Shown: piece by piece, positions 35,435 to 45,782 of the stretch
How the letters are laid out: the number at the start of each line of letters is the position of its first letter
Position numbering within the stretch: position 1 is the first letter of the stretch
Source: a bacterium
GTDB lineage: Bacteria > Zhuqueibacterota > Zhuqueibacteria > Residuimicrobiales > Krinioviventaceae
DNA length: 64,000 nucleotides
Assembly (NCBI GenBank): GCA_029561455.1
Contig: JAKQIY010000068.1
Coordinates: 1-64,000, forward strand
Direction: 5' to 3'
Made by a program: the position numbers and the translations under genes
Notes under the pieces: model-generated
What the model was told of the DNA's origin: nothing
The model's input: the letters and a program-made list of their open reading frames with translations, nothing else
The model's database searches: none

Positions 35435-36694
35435 ATGTCAAAAGCCGGAGTTTTTGCAATGGCTCTTGAACAACTCGAATCTGCCGCAAAACGACTAAAA
35501 ATAAGCGACAGTACCTTGCGAGTATTAAGTCACCCGGAACGGGAACTTACAGTTTCCTGTCCTGTGGTAATGGATGATGGACGTATAGAAGTATTTACCG
35601 GGCATAGGGTACAGCACTCCAACGCCCGTGGTCCATGCAAGGGTGGAATCAGGTTCCATCAAAGCGTTACGCTTGATGAAGTTAAAGCCCTGGCCATGTG
35701 GATGACCTGGAAATGTGCAGTTGTCAATATTCCCTATGGCGGCGGCAAAGGCGGCGTACAGGTCGATGTGACCAAGTTGAGTAAAGAAGAAATTCGCCGG
35801 TTAACCCGTCGTTATACGGTCTCAATCATGCCGATCATAGGACCGCATAAAGATATTCCGGCGCCGGACGTTGGTACCAACGCTGAAACAATGGGCTGGA
35901 TTATGGATACGGTCAGTATGTTTCAGGGTTCAACGGTTTTAGACATTGTAACCGGCAAATCCATAGATTTGGGTGGCTCGCTCGGTCGTCGTGAAGCTAC
36001 CGGTCGCGGTGTAATGTTCAATACTCTTGAACTTTTAAAACGTCTGGATATGCAACCCTGCCGTACCAAAGTCGCAGTACAAGGCTTTGGTAATGTTGGT
36101 TCGGTAAGCGCCGATTTACTGCACCGTCAAGGATGCAGAATTTTAGCGGTAAGTGATGTTACCGGCGCTTATTATCATCCTGACGGATTACCGATCCCTG
36201 ATATGATTGAATATTGTAAAACCACCCGGCATAATGTTCTGGACGGTTTTTCAGCTCCGGGTGTAAGCAAGATCGACATGAATGATATATTTGGCCTGGA
36301 CGTAGATGTGTTTGTACCGGCTGCATTGGAAAAACAAATAACCATCGATAATGTGGACAAAATCAAAGCCCGTGCGATTATTGAGGGCGCTAATGGTCCC
36401 ACCTCTCCTGATGCGGAACGGGTGCTGTTAAAAAAAGGCAAATATGTCGTTCCCGATATTCTTGCTAATAGCGGAGGTGTGGTTGTGTCCTATTTTGAAT
36501 GGGTACAAAGTATTCAATCCTTCTTCTGGGATGAAGAAGAGGTAAATAAAAATTTACAGAATGTAATTGTGCGGAGTTTTGAAGCGGTTTGGAAAGTTGC
36601 ACAAGAGGAAAAGACCGATTTACGCAATGCCGCCATGATGATCGCCGTCAAGCGTGTAGCTCAGGCAGTTGAAGAAAGAGGTATTTTCCCATGA
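35435..36694 (+). CDS. gdhA: Glutamate dehydrogenase (Glu/Leu/Phe/Val dehydrogenase family)
   Basis: A 419-residue NAD(P)-dependent enzyme interconverting glutamate and 2-oxoglutarate plus ammonia. ATG 35435 is preceded by GGAGGT at four bases. Motifs are RVQHSNARGPCKGGIRFH and MTWKCAVVNIPYGGGKGGV (catalytic Lys), PAPDVGTNAETMGWIMD, the Rossmann VQGFGNVGSVSADLL, and EGANGPTSPDAE. Cofactor preference is not clear. In a fermenting cell it could run in the oxidative direction, feeding reducing power to the hydrogenases. Confidence 0.95.
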   Translation: MSKAGVFAMALEQLESAAKRLKISDSTLRVLSHPERELTVSCPVVMDDGRIEVFTGHRVQHSNARGPCKGGIRFHQSVTLDEVKALAMWMTWKCAVVNIPYGGGKGGVQVDVTKLSKEEIRRLTRRYTVSIMPIIGPHKDIPAPDVGTNAETMGWIMDTVSMFQGSTVLDIVTGKSIDLGGSLGRREATGRGVMFNTLELLKRLDMQPCRTKVAVQGFGNVGSVSADLLHRQGCRILAVSDVTGAYYHPDGLPIPDMIEYCKTTRHNVLDGFSAPGVSKIDMNDIFGLDVDVFVPAALEKQITIDNVDKIKARAIIEGANGPTSPDAERVLLKKGKYVVPDILANSGGVVVSYFEWVQSIQSFFWDEEEVNKNLQNVIVRSFEAVWKVAQEEKTDLRNAAMMIAVKRVAQAVEERGIFP

Positions 36695-36756
36695 GATGGT
36701 AATTGTTTAATGACTGTGGTCATTTTAATTTTTTATTGTTTACAGAGGAGATAATA

Positions 36757-38094
36757 ATGTCCATTGAAGTAACTATCGGTAAAAGAGAGTTTTTCCCCGG
36801 AATTGGAAAGATCAAATATGAAGGCCCGGATTCTAAAAATCCCCTGGCTTTTAAATATTATGATGAAAACAAGATTGTTGCCGGAAAAACCATGAAAGAT
36901 CATTTCCGCTTTGCTATTGCCTATTGGCATACGTTCTGCGGTAAAGGTGGCGATCCGTTTGGCGACGACACCCAGGATTTTCCCTGGGATGAAAGCAGCA
37001 ATAAAATGCAGGCCGCCAAAGACAAACTGGATGCAGCATTTGAATTCATCAGCAAGCTGGGCGTGCCGTTTTATTGTTTCCATGACCGCGATGTTGCCCC
37101 GGAAGAAGATTCCGTTATCAACCTGGAAAAGAACCTGAAAGAAATGGTTGCCCTGGCTAAAAAGAAACAACAGGAATCTGGCATTCAATTGTTGTGGGGT
37201 ACGGCGAATGTATTCGGCAATCCCCGCTATATGAATGGTGCAGCTACAAACCCGGATTTCCAGGTATTGACCCATGCTGCCGCGCAGGTTAAAGGTGCAC
37301 TTGAAGCCACGGTGGAACTGGGTGGATCAAATTATGTATTCTGGGGTGGGCGGGAAGGTTATTTCTCTCTGCTCAATACCGATATGAAACGTGAAATCGA
37401 CCACCTGGCCATGTTCCTGACCAAAGCGCGCGATTATGGCCGCAAGATCGGATTCAAAGGTACATATCTTATTGAACCCAAGCCAATGGAACCCACCAAA
37501 CATCAATATGATTTTGATGTTTCTACGGTTATCGGGTTCCTGCGTCACTATGGCCTGGATAAAGATTTCAAACTCAATATTGAAAATAACCACGCTACTC
37601 TTGCCGGTCATACCTTTGCGCATGAAATTCAGGTCGCTGCCGACGCCGGGCTGCTTGGCAGTCTCGATGTCAATCAGGGCGATCCTTATAATGGTTGGGA
37701 TACCGATGAATTCCTGCACAATCTCTATGATGCGGTTGAGACCATGATGGTTCTGTTACCGGCTGGTGGTTTGGGTAAAGGAGGTATGAATTTCGATGCG
37801 AAAACCCGTCGTTGTTCAACCGATCTGGATGATATATTCATAGCTCATATCAGTTCTATGGATACTATTGCCCGCGCACTCATTATTGCCGACCGGATTT
37901 TACGTGAATCCGATTTACCCAAGATGAAAAAGCAACGTTATGCAAGTTATGACGGTGGTGACGGCGCCAAATTTGAAAAAGGTCAGCTTGAACTCGATCA
38001 ACTTGCCGAAATTGCTAAAAAATCCGGTGAACCGGCAAAAATCAGTGGCAAACAAGAGTTATACGAAAGTATTATTAATCAATATCTTCGTTAA
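36757..38094 (+). CDS. xylA: Xylose isomerase
   Basis: A 445-residue sugar isomerase converting xylose to xylulose (and glucose to fructose). I start at ATG 36757 after GAGGAG, giving the usual N-terminus with [12 protein letters not shown]. Catalytic and metal-binding regions are [54 protein letters not shown] and [16 protein letters not shown]. Length and motifs match the longer class II enzymes of Thermotoga and anaerobes. No xylulokinase or xylose transporter is nearby. Confidence 0.96.
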   Translation: MSIEVTIGKREFFPGIGKIKYEGPDSKNPLAFKYYDENKIVAGKTMKDHFRFAIAYWHTFCGKGGDPFGDDTQDFPWDESSNKMQAAKDKLDAAFEFISKLGVPFYCFHDRDVAPEEDSVINLEKNLKEMVALAKKKQQESGIQLLWGTANVFGNPRYMNGAATNPDFQVLTHAAAQVKGALEATVELGGSNYVFWGGREGYFSLLNTDMKREIDHLAMFLTKARDYGRKIGFKGTYLIEPKPMEPTKHQYDFDVSTVIGFLRHYGLDKDFKLNIENNHATLAGHTFAHEIQVAADAGLLGSLDVNQGDPYNGWDTDEFLHNLYDAVETMMVLLPAGGLGKGGMNFDAKTRRCSTDLDDIFIAHISSMDTIARALIIADRILRESDLPKMKKQRYASYDGGDGAKFEKGQLELDQLAEIAKKSGEPAKISGKQELYESIINQYLR

Positions 38095-38105
38095 GTAAAA
38101 CATAT

Positions 38106-38135
38106 CCGCCCGGTTTCGCAAGGGACCGGGCGGTT
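38106..38135 (+). terminator. GC-rich hairpin after xylA
   Basis: Nine-base arms CCGCCCGGT (38106-38114) and ACCGGGCGG (38125-38133) 12 bases after the stop. The following sequence TTCGCAC lacks a T tract, so it may slow exonucleases or terminate weakly. Confidence 0.5.
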
Positions 38136-38232
38136 CGCACTCTAGTCGCTGGTCTTGATTAGCGCTCCCGACAGAATGGAATTTGCAGATAATATACTTT
38201 TGTTTCATTTATGTAAATCCATGGAGTGAGAG

Positions 38233-38874
38233 ATGGTAAAATATTGGTTGTTGCCGGTTTTTTATCTTCTCCTGGCGGTGCAGCAGGGAATATCCCAAAA
38301 TGATACGGTGAATGGTGTAACGGCATTTGTTGAATCCGATTCGGGTAAGGACAGGATCAAGATAGAAAATCTGCACCTTGAATTTAAATATGGGGGCTAT
38401 GGTGTTTATGTCATTTCCGATTATCCTGTTTTAACCCGGATTCCGCTGGAAAACGGGGAAAATGTAGACTTGAACAGCATTATTTCCGCCAGTTTCAAAG
38501 GCAAACGGGTGGAATGGAAAAAATATATCGAGCGGGAAAACCGGAATAAATATGAAAATGTCGATGATCTCGGTTTTTATCATTGGGATGAACTGGAGGT
38601 AGAGTGTGTTATCAAGGACAAGCAGGAAAAAATCATCCGGTCGCGCATCAAACATCCTGTTTTAGCTGATATCTTTCTGACCGGAACTACGAACCGGGGC
38701 GATTTCCGGTTACAGCTTGACCTTGAAAACGGGAAAATTGTGCATGTAATTTTTGTGCCTGACTTTGTAATGCAATGTATGAAAAATTCCACCCACGTTT
38801 TTCCCAATGCGGAATGGATTTTTTGTCCATACTGTGGTGGAAAGTTAAAAAAAATTGTTACAGTAAAACACTAA
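38233..38874 (+). CDS. Exported protein of unknown function with C-terminal zinc-ribbon-like motif
   Basis: A 213-residue protein with a signal peptide (hydrophobic about 5-20, likely cut after GISQ). No family was recognised for the body, which is beta-rich and highly charged. At the end, CPYCGGKLK together with an upstream cysteine near residue 180 (VMQCMKN) gives a zinc-ribbon look (CxxC plus a possible third ligand). Zinc ribbons are usually cytoplasmic, so the signal peptide makes this unusual. A ribosome site (GGAGTGAGAG) precedes the ATG. It ends 63 bases before the DUF4416 gene. Confidence 0.7.
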   Translation: MVKYWLLPVFYLLLAVQQGISQNDTVNGVTAFVESDSGKDRIKIENLHLEFKYGGYGVYVISDYPVLTRIPLENGENVDLNSIISASFKGKRVEWKKYIERENRNKYENVDDLGFYHWDELEVECVIKDKQEKIIRSRIKHPVLADIFLTGTTNRGDFRLQLDLENGKIVHVIFVPDFVMQCMKNSTHVFPNAEWIFCPYCGGKLKKIVTVKH

Positions 38875-38937
38875 TGGTTCCTGCTTATCCGGTTGATCGC
38901 GCAGGTTGCAGTTGATTATATAAACCGATTTCCAATT

Positions 38938-39471
38938 ATGGGCGATGTAAAGTTAGCACATAAAGTATTATTGATTACGGCTTTATGCTATAATAACGAG
39001 GCCGATATGCAAAAAGCGCTGCAGCAAATGACCTTGCATTATGGCCCGGTAAAATCGGCCAGCAGTCCATTTCCATTTCATCATACCCACTATTACCAGG
39101 ATGAAATGGGCGATCATTTGTTTAAATATTATTGTTCGTTTGAGAATTTAATCGACCCGATGAATATTGTCGATATAAAGCTGACCAGTAATGAAATTGA
39201 AAAAATGCTCAGCAACGGCGACAAAAGAAATGTCAACCTCGATCCCGGTTATATTGAAGTGCCAAAATTGGTTCTGGCAACCACCAAAAATTATGGACAC
39301 CGTATTTACCTGGGCAAAGGTATTTACGGTGATGTGCAACTCGTTTGGCGGCAAGGCAGCTTTCAGGCTAACCCCTGGACGTATCCGGATTATTTGGAAC
39401 CTGAAAATTTACGTTTTTTTATAAATGAAAGAAATAACTACTTTCAACAACTACAAAAGGGAGTTCACTAA
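38938..39471 (+). CDS. DUF4416 family protein
   Basis: A 177-residue conserved protein of unknown function, matching DUF4416 (KVLLITALCYN, FPFHHTHYYQDEMGD, FYCSF-like KYYCSFENLIDP, LDPGYIEVPKLVLATTKN, RIYLGKGIYGDVQL). The frame opens at TTG 38893, but ATG 38938 gives the family's usual N-terminus. Neither has a strong ribosome site. The TAA stop is followed directly by the TTG start of purM, so the two are coupled. Confidence 0.85.
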   Translation: MGDVKLAHKVLLITALCYNNEADMQKALQQMTLHYGPVKSASSPFPFHHTHYYQDEMGDHLFKYYCSFENLIDPMNIVDIKLTSNEIEKMLSNGDKRNVNLDPGYIEVPKLVLATTKNYGHRIYLGKGIYGDVQLVWRQGSFQANPWTYPDYLEPENLRFFINERNNYFQQLQKGVH

Positions 39472-40479
39472 TTGTCTATCAGTTACAAGGATTCTGGAGT
39501 TAACCTGGAAGCCGCAGAAGCTTCCAAGAAAAAAATTGCCGCACTGGCAAAATCCACATTTAATGAAAATGTGGTCAAAGAAATTGGTCTGTTTTCCGGT
39601 TTTTTCAAACTGGATTTAAAAAAGTATAATGATCCGATCATTGTGTCCAGCGTCGATGGCGTCGGCACCAAGCTGAAAATTGCCTTTGCTATGGATATTC
39701 ATGATACAATCGGCCAGGACCTGGTGAACCATTGTGTTAACGACATTATGGTTTCAGGCGCCGATCCGTTATTTTTTCTGGATTATATCGGAACTGTTGC
39801 GTTAAAGCCCGATCACGCCGCCCTGATCGTTAAAGGTATGGCTGAGGCCTGCAAGCAGAACGAGTGCGCTCTTATTGGTGGTGAAACTGCCGAAATGCCC
39901 GGTTTTTATTCCCCAGGCGAGTATGATCTGGCCGGCACGATCATCGGCGCTCTTAACCGGTGTGATATTATTGACGGCAGTTCTATCGCCGCCGGCGACC
40001 AGCTTATCGGTATTCCATCCAACGGGCTGCATACCAATGGCTATTCCCTGGCGCGCAAGATTCTACTCGATGTGAAAAAGGTGGATTTGTGGAAAAAGGT
40101 CGATGAACTGGGAATGTCGTGGGGACATAGCCTGTTAAGGGTACATAAAAGTTATCTGCCGGTAATCAAACTTGTGCGACGCTTGCCGGGTTTGGCCGGC
40201 ATCAGCCATATTACGGGCGGTGGCATTGAAGGCAACACCTGCCGACTGCTGCGCCCCGGCTTGAAATTGCAAATCGACTGGTCCGCCTGGCAAATGCCGC
40301 CGGAATTTCAACTGCTCCAAAAATTTGGTCAGGTTATCGATTCGGAGATGCGGCGGACGTTCAACCTCGGCATCGGCCTGGTTTTTGTCGTTAAGCCCGA
40401 TTATTTTAATACTATTTTCAGCAAACTGACAACTGCCGGTGAACAACCGGTTCATATAGGACAGGTACTAGCGGATTAA
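39472..40479 (+). CDS. purM: Phosphoribosylformylglycinamidine cyclo-ligase
   Basis: A 335-residue purine biosynthesis enzyme forming aminoimidazole ribonucleotide from FGAM with ATP. It starts at TTG 39472, after an AAAAGGGAG ribosome site and directly after the preceding stop. Family motifs are SVDGVGTKLKIA, GQDLVNHCVNDIMVSGADPLFFLDYIG, GGETAEMPGFY, SNGLHTNGYSLAR and HITGGGIEGN. No other pur genes are in the window. Confidence 0.95.
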   Translation: MSISYKDSGVNLEAAEASKKKIAALAKSTFNENVVKEIGLFSGFFKLDLKKYNDPIIVSSVDGVGTKLKIAFAMDIHDTIGQDLVNHCVNDIMVSGADPLFFLDYIGTVALKPDHAALIVKGMAEACKQNECALIGGETAEMPGFYSPGEYDLAGTIIGALNRCDIIDGSSIAAGDQLIGIPSNGLHTNGYSLARKILLDVKKVDLWKKVDELGMSWGHSLLRVHKSYLPVIKLVRRLPGLAGISHITGGGIEGNTCRLLRPGLKLQIDWSAWQMPPEFQLLQKFGQVIDSEMRRTFNLGIGLVFVVKPDYFNTIFSKLTTAGEQPVHIGQVLAD

Positions 40480-40480
40480 T

Positions 40481-41506
40481 ATGCTAACATCCAAACCAAC
40501 TAACATAACCGTATTAGGCGCAGGGAGTTGGGGAATCGCCCTTGCCAATCATTGCGCCGGTCTTGGGCATCAGGTAACGCTCTGGGAATTTGACGCCCAG
40601 GTAGCACAATTGTTGCACACAACCCGTATGCGCGAACAGGTTTTAAAAAATATCAGAATTGATGATTCAATTATCATTACCAGTTCTCTTGCACAGGCTT
40701 TAACCGCTGCCGATTTGATTTTATTTGTCATTCCTTCCCATGTGGCGCGGGGTGTTATGCAGGAAATGGCAAAAATTGGCTGCCGTAAAGAGAGTGTTTG
40801 TGTAAGTTGCACAAAGGGCATTGAAAATGTCAGCCACATGCGCATTTCGGAAATATTTAACCAGCAAGTGCCGCAATTTTCAATCGAGCGGTTTGCAGTG
40901 CTCTCCGGTCCTAGCCATGCCGAAGAGGTAAGCCGGCAAATACCGACAGCTGTGGTTGTGGCTTCACAAAAACCGGATACAGCTCTGTTTGTGCAGGAAG
41001 TAATGAATAGTATCAATTTCCGCATTTATACCAGCACAGATATAATTGGCGTTGAATTGGGCGGCGCGTTAAAGAACGTAATCGCGATTGCCGCCGGAAT
41101 TTGCGACGGCGCCGGTTTTGGCGATAATACCAAAGCTGCATTGCAACCTCGTGGTTTAGCTGAAATTATCCGCCTGGGCCGCAAATTAGGCGCCGACCCG
41201 CATACCTTTGCCGGGCTCTCCGGTATGGGCGATTTGATCGTAACCTGTATGAGTCATCACAGTCGCAATCGTTACCTGGGTGAACAAATCGGCCAGGGAC
41301 GCACACTGGATGAGGTTATGAAAAGTATGGTTATGGTTGCGGAAGGTGTTCGCACTTGCAAATCTGCGGTTGCCCTTTCGGAGAAATATGATGTTGAAAT
41401 GCCAATCTGCCGACAAGTTTATGATGTTTTATTTGCCAATAAGGAACCTAAAACAGCGTTGCGAGATTTAATGAATCGTGATGTAAAACCCGAAGTGTGG
41501 TATTAA
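40481..41506 (+). CDS. gpsA: Glycerol-3-phosphate dehydrogenase [NAD(P)+]
   Basis: A 341-residue enzyme reducing dihydroxyacetone phosphate to sn-glycerol-3-phosphate for phospholipid synthesis. The Rossmann motif is VLGAGSWGIALA; the catalytic lysine lies in GVELGGALKNVIAIAAGICDG. Further motifs are CTKGIE, LSGPSHAEEV and MVAEGVRT. It begins one base after purM ends. Confidence 0.95.
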   Translation: MLTSKPTNITVLGAGSWGIALANHCAGLGHQVTLWEFDAQVAQLLHTTRMREQVLKNIRIDDSIIITSSLAQALTAADLILFVIPSHVARGVMQEMAKIGCRKESVCVSCTKGIENVSHMRISEIFNQQVPQFSIERFAVLSGPSHAEEVSRQIPTAVVVASQKPDTALFVQEVMNSINFRIYTSTDIIGVELGGALKNVIAIAAGICDGAGFGDNTKAALQPRGLAEIIRLGRKLGADPHTFAGLSGMGDLIVTCMSHHSRNRYLGEQIGQGRTLDEVMKSMVMVAEGVRTCKSAVALSEKYDVEMPICRQVYDVLFANKEPKTALRDLMNRDVKPEVWY

Positions 41507-41548
41507 GTAATGTACTATGATATTTAGCCGCCAGAATGGAGGAATAGT

Positions 41549-42385
41549 ATGTTTAAAAATATTATGCTTGCTGTGGACGGCTCTGTTTATACGGAGTATG
41601 TGTTATCTTTAGGCGCAACAATTGCGCGGGCATTTCGCAGCCATATTCATGTGCTGACAGTTGCCGATATTCGAGTTTTTGAATGGGCCACAGCTATCGG
41701 AGCCGACGGCTTTGTGCCAATCGCACCATCCAGCATGTATCAAAAAGAATCGATCAGGTTAATGGAAGAAAAATGCAGCAAGGTGCTGGAAAAATGCGCG
41801 CAAATATTGAAAAAGGAAAATCTGGATTTCGAGTTGGAAAAACAGGTCGCTGCTCCTGTCGATGCTATAGTCGAGCGTTCACAAATAGCCGATTTATTAA
41901 TCATGGGAAAATGTGGTGAATTTTCCCGCTGGGATAAGAAAAAACTGGGAGCGACAGTAGAAGCAGTCAGCCGGGCCGGGCGAAAACCGATAATTGTCGC
42001 TGATAAATTTAATGCACCCATCACGAATATACTGTTCGGTTATGATGGCAGCCCGAATGCCAACCAAGTTATGCAGTATGTCGGTCATTTGGCGGAAAAT
42101 TGTCATGCGGCGGTTACAGTTTTATGTGTTTCCGATGAACCGGAACTAGCGGAGCAATATATCAGAAATGCTGAAAAGTATTTAAAGAACTTTAAAATTA
42201 ATTTAAACTCACTGATACTACCGGGATCTCCCGATAAGGAAATTATTAAATACGCTCAAGCCAATGATTTACATTTTATTGCGATCGGGGCTTATGGACA
42301 TTCACGTATGCATGAGGTTATTCTAGGCAGCAGTACTGAAAATATTTTACGATTTGCGCCGTGTCATGTCATGTTGGCAAAATAA
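41549..42385 (+). CDS. Universal stress protein with two UspA domains
   Basis: A 278-residue protein made of two UspA-type folds. The first opens [21 protein letters not shown], the second [22 protein letters not shown] and ends with the ATP-binding-type loop [24 protein letters not shown]. The first domain's loop ([20 protein letters not shown]) is less standard. A role in stress survival is assumed from the family. A GGAGG-like site precedes the ATG. asnS begins 38 bases after it. Confidence 0.9.
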   Translation: MFKNIMLAVDGSVYTEYVLSLGATIARAFRSHIHVLTVADIRVFEWATAIGADGFVPIAPSSMYQKESIRLMEEKCSKVLEKCAQILKKENLDFELEKQVAAPVDAIVERSQIADLLIMGKCGEFSRWDKKKLGATVEAVSRAGRKPIIVADKFNAPITNILFGYDGSPNANQVMQYVGHLAENCHAAVTVLCVSDEPELAEQYIRNAEKYLKNFKINLNSLILPGSPDKEIIKYAQANDLHFIAIGAYGHSRMHEVILGSSTENILRFAPCHVMLAK

Positions 42386-42423
42386 CTCTACAAATAGATG
42401 ATACTAGAAAGGAATCGGAACTA

Positions 42424-43719
42424 ATGGCAGCAAAAGCTTTTATATCGGAACTGAAAAATTACATTGGACAAGAAGTTACAATATCCGGCTGGTTATATAA
42501 CAAGACCGGCAAGGGGAAATTATTATTTTTAATGGTACGCGACGGCTCCGGCATTGTCCAGGCCGTTCTGTTTAAAAATGATGTTAGTGAAGAGGTTTTT
42601 GAAAAATGTCAACACCTTACCATGGAGAGTTCACTGCATATCACCGGTTTGGTGGCCGAGGATAAACGCGCCAAAGGCGGCTGTGAAATTCAGGCCAAAG
42701 CTATTCAAATTGTTCATATTGCTGATGAATATCCTATAACCCCCAAAGAACATGGCACCGATTTCCTGATGGATAACCGGCATTTATGGCTGCGTTCTTC
42801 CAAGCAACATGCCATACTCAAAATACGCCACGAAATCATCAAAGCTTGCCGCGATTATTTTGACGGGCTTAATTTCACACTGCTGGATGCCCCGATCTTT
42901 ACTCCTGCGGCCTGCGAAGGCACTACCAATCTGTTTGAAGTCAATTATTTTGATGAAAAAGCCTATCTCACCCAGAGTGGGCAATTATATATGGAACCGG
43001 GCGCTATGGCTTTCGGCAAGGTTTATTGCTTTGGGCCCACGTTTCGCGCCGAGAAATCCAAAACCCGCCGGCATTTGACAGAATTCTGGATGGTAGAGCC
43101 GGAAGTCGCTTTTTGTGACCTGAACCAGGATATGGACCTGGCCGAAGGTTTGATCATGTTCATTCTTAACCGGGTTCTGGAGAACCGACGCGATGAATTT
43201 CAGATCATTGAACGGGATATTACCCCCCTGGAAAAAGTTAAAAAGCCGTTTCCGCGTATAGACTATGATGAGGCCGCCAAAATTCTTAAAGAGGCCGGTT
43301 CGGAATTCGTGTATGGCGATGACCTGGGCGGCGGCGATGAAACGATTATTTCTGAAAAATACGACAGCCCGGTTATGGTTACCCATTACCCTGCGAACGT
43401 CAAAGCATTTTATATGAAGAATGATCCGCAGCGTCCTGATCGTGTGTTATGTGTAGATATGCTCGCTCCCGAAGGATATGGCGAGATCATCGGCGGCGGT
43501 CAGCGCGAGGATGATTATGAAACCCTGGTTAAAAAAATTGAGTATCACAAACTGCCGATGGATGCATTCAAATGGTACCTGGATGTTCGCAAATACGGTA
43601 GTGTGCCGCATGCCGGTTTTGGTATGGGAATTGAACGCACGGTAGCCTGGATTTGTGGCCGCAGCCATGTCCGTGAAACAATTCCCTATCCGCGTATGCT
43701 GTACCGGTTATATCCATAA
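42424..43719 (+). CDS. asnS: Asparaginyl-tRNA synthetase
   Basis: A 431-residue class II aminoacyl-tRNA synthetase charging tRNA-Asn. I start at ATG 42424; the open frame extends to 42361 inside the stress-protein gene. The N-terminal OB domain (about 10-105; [26 protein letters not shown]) is followed by class II motif 2 ([21 protein letters not shown]) and motif 3 ([15 protein letters not shown]). The short catalytic domain resembles the compact AsnRS type found in archaea and some bacteria. Confidence 0.93.
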   Translation: MAAKAFISELKNYIGQEVTISGWLYNKTGKGKLLFLMVRDGSGIVQAVLFKNDVSEEVFEKCQHLTMESSLHITGLVAEDKRAKGGCEIQAKAIQIVHIADEYPITPKEHGTDFLMDNRHLWLRSSKQHAILKIRHEIIKACRDYFDGLNFTLLDAPIFTPAACEGTTNLFEVNYFDEKAYLTQSGQLYMEPGAMAFGKVYCFGPTFRAEKSKTRRHLTEFWMVEPEVAFCDLNQDMDLAEGLIMFILNRVLENRRDEFQIIERDITPLEKVKKPFPRIDYDEAAKILKEAGSEFVYGDDLGGGDETIISEKYDSPVMVTHYPANVKAFYMKNDPQRPDRVLCVDMLAPEGYGEIIGGGQREDDYETLVKKIEYHKLPMDAFKWYLDVRKYGSVPHAGFGMGIERTVAWICGRSHVRETIPYPRMLYRLYP

Positions 43720-43758
43720 TTCCTGATAATCGTAATTTCGCAAGCCGGCGGTGACTTT

Positions 43759-44028
43759 ATGATTTGTGCGCATATTCAGGTTAGCGGTGTGGTGCAGGGG
43801 GTGGGTTTCCGTTATTTTGCATTACGTGAAGCAAACGCGCTGGGTATAAAAGGCTATGTGCGCAACCAGGTAGACGGATCGGTCGAAAGTGTGGCTGAAG
43901 GCGACAAAGCGCTGGTTGAGGCATATATCCGGGCATTGCAGCGCGGCCCGGCTTTTTCCCAGGTTACCGATATTAATGTGAGTTGGAGCAAGTATGAAAA
44001 AAAATACAATTCATTCACAATCAGATGA
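43759..44028 (+). CDS. acyP: Acylphosphatase
   Basis: An 89-residue enzyme hydrolysing acyl-phosphates. The catalytic arginine is in VSGVVQGVGFRYF and the catalytic asparagine in GIKGYVRNQVDGSVE, both standard for the family. It sits just before apt and about 650 bases before a butyrate kinase, which also handles acyl-phosphates; whether this matters is unknown. Confidence 0.93.
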   Translation: MICAHIQVSGVVQGVGFRYFALREANALGIKGYVRNQVDGSVESVAEGDKALVEAYIRALQRGPAFSQVTDINVSWSKYEKKYNSFTIR

Positions 44029-44046
44029 AATGAGGAACTGCAAACA

Positions 44047-44568
44047 ATGGATTTGAAGAAAATAATCCGCCAGGTACCGGATTTCCCCAAAAAAGGGATT
44101 AACTTTATAGATATAACAACTTTAATCAACGACGGCCCGGCGCTGCGTGAAGCGGTCAAGCAAATGAAAGACCATTACAGAGATACAGCTATTGATGTCA
44201 TTGTTGGTATCGAATCGCGCGGTTTTATTTTTGGCGCAATATTGGCGCACGAATTAGGTTTAGGTTTTGTACCAGTACGCAAACCGGGTAAATTGCCGGC
44301 CGCAACTATACGCGAATCTTTCGCCCTTGAGTATGGGCAGGATGCAATTGAAATCCACCTCGATGCTCTGAAAAAAGGTCAAAGGGTGCTTATTGTCGAT
44401 GATCTGTTAGCCACCGGCGGAACAGTTCAGGCTGCCGCGCATTTGGTAGAGCGACTGGACGCTATAGTTGTCGGCTGTTGTTTTTTGGTTGAACTGGATT
44501 TCTTGGGCGCCCGAAAAAAACTGGCCGGCTATCGTATCGAATCTCTGGTGCATTATAGTGAGGAGTAA
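44047..44568 (+). CDS. apt: Adenine phosphoribosyltransferase
   Basis: A 173-residue purine-salvage enzyme making AMP from adenine and PRPP. Motifs are PDFPKKGINFIDITTLINDG, VGIESRGFIFGA, VPVRKPGKLP and the PRPP loop VLIVDDLLATGGT. It is 18 bases downstream of acyP in what is likely one transcript. Confidence 0.95.
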   Translation: MDLKKIIRQVPDFPKKGINFIDITTLINDGPALREAVKQMKDHYRDTAIDVIVGIESRGFIFGAILAHELGLGFVPVRKPGKLPAATIRESFALEYGQDAIEIHLDALKKGQRVLIVDDLLATGGTVQAAAHLVERLDAIVVGCCFLVELDFLGARKKLAGYRIESLVHYSEE

Positions 44569-44681
44569 TTTATTTTGCTTTAATTGTTAACTTGCTTTTT
44601 TTCCGCATTTTTGTTAAAGTTTATCAGGCCTGCAACTGAAATTTCTATACTGACGCACTGGTGCACTTTACAGGAGGCTGG

Positions 44682-45782
44682 ATGTTTAAAATATTTGTGA
44701 TTAACCCCGGTTCCACCTCAACCAAGCTGGCGCTTTATAATGATACTCGCTGCGCTTTCGATACTAATATTCATCATCCCGGTAATGAATTAGCCCCTTT
44801 TCCCGATATTATCAGTCAGTATGATTATCGTCGGCAGGTAATCGAATCTGTTTTGCGTAAAGAAAATATACCGGTGCAGGATATCGATGCGTTTGTTGGT
44901 CGCGGCGGTTTACTCAAACCAATACCGGCCGGTACTTATGCAGTCGATCAGAAGATGCTCGATGATCTGCGGCAGGGAGTGCAGGGTCAACATGCCTCAA
45001 ATCTCGGTGGATTACTCGCTTTTGAACTCGCCAGAATAAATAATCGTCCGGCTTTTATTGTCGATCCGGTGGTAGTCGATGAATTGAATGAGTTCGCCCG
45101 TCTTGCCGGTCATCCGGATTTTTGCCGGCGCAGTATTTTTCATGCCCTTAATCACAAAGCTGTCGGACGCAAAGCTGCCACTCTTTTAGCCCGCAAATAC
45201 AGTGAACTTAATTTGATCATAGCGCATTTGGGTGGGGGAATTTCCATTGCGGCTCATGAGCACGGTCGTGTTACCGATGTGAATAATGCTCTGGATGGGG
45301 AAGGCCCTTATTCTCCCGAACGGGCCGGAACCCTGCCAGCCGGCGATCTGGTGCGTTTATGTTTTTCCGGAAAATATACCAGGGAACAGGTTCTTAAAAT
45401 GATCACCGGCCGGGGCGGTTTTGTCGCCTGGCTGGGAACAAACAACCTTGTGGATGTTATGCAGCGCATTGAAGAAAAAAATGATATTCAGGCCCAGGTG
45501 ATTTTAAACGGCATGATCTACCAGGTTGTTAAAGAAATTGGCGCAATGTGTGCAGTATTAAAGGGTCAAGTAGATGCCATAGTATTAACGGGAGGGATAG
45601 CGAACAATTCCTATATTACAGATCAAATAACCGACCGGGTTTCTTTTATCGCCCCGGTGTTGTTAATTCCCGGTGAAGAAGAAATGGAGGCCCTGGCATT
45701 TGGCGCCTACCGGGTATTGAGCGGTGATGAAGCGGCAAAAAACTATGCAAATGAGGCTAAAGTATATGATAACAAGCTTTGA
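44682..45782 (+). CDS. buk: Butyrate kinase (copy 2)
   Basis: A 366-residue acetokinase-family kinase. ATG 44682 follows AGGAGG; the frame also opens at 44661. Motifs are FVINPGSTSTKLALY, GRGGLLKPIPAGTYAVD, VDPVVVDELNEFARL, AHLGGGISIAAHEHGRVTDVNNAL and LTGGIANN. It is followed by, and overlaps by 17 bases, the phosphate butyryltransferase gene, giving the classic pathway from butyryl-CoA to butyrate plus ATP, here with the kinase gene first. Confidence 0.93.
   Translation: MFKIFVINPGSTSTKLALYNDTRCAFDTNIHHPGNELAPFPDIISQYDYRRQVIESVLRKENIPVQDIDAFVGRGGLLKPIPAGTYAVDQKMLDDLRQGVQGQHASNLGGLLAFELARINNRPAFIVDPVVVDELNEFARLAGHPDFCRRSIFHALNHKAVGRKAATLLARKYSELNLIIAHLGGGISIAAHEHGRVTDVNNALDGEGPYSPERAGTLPAGDLVRLCFSGKYTREQVLKMITGRGGFVAWLGTNNLVDVMQRIEEKNDIQAQVILNGMIYQVVKEIGAMCAVLKGQVDAIVLTGGIANNSYITDQITDRVSFIAPVLLIPGEEEMEALAFGAYRVLSGDEAAKNYANEAKVYDNKL

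Noticed and set aside
38106-38135. Hairpin after xylA as a strong Rho-independent terminator
   Set aside because: The stem is good but no T tract follows; kept only as a hairpin with moderate confidence.
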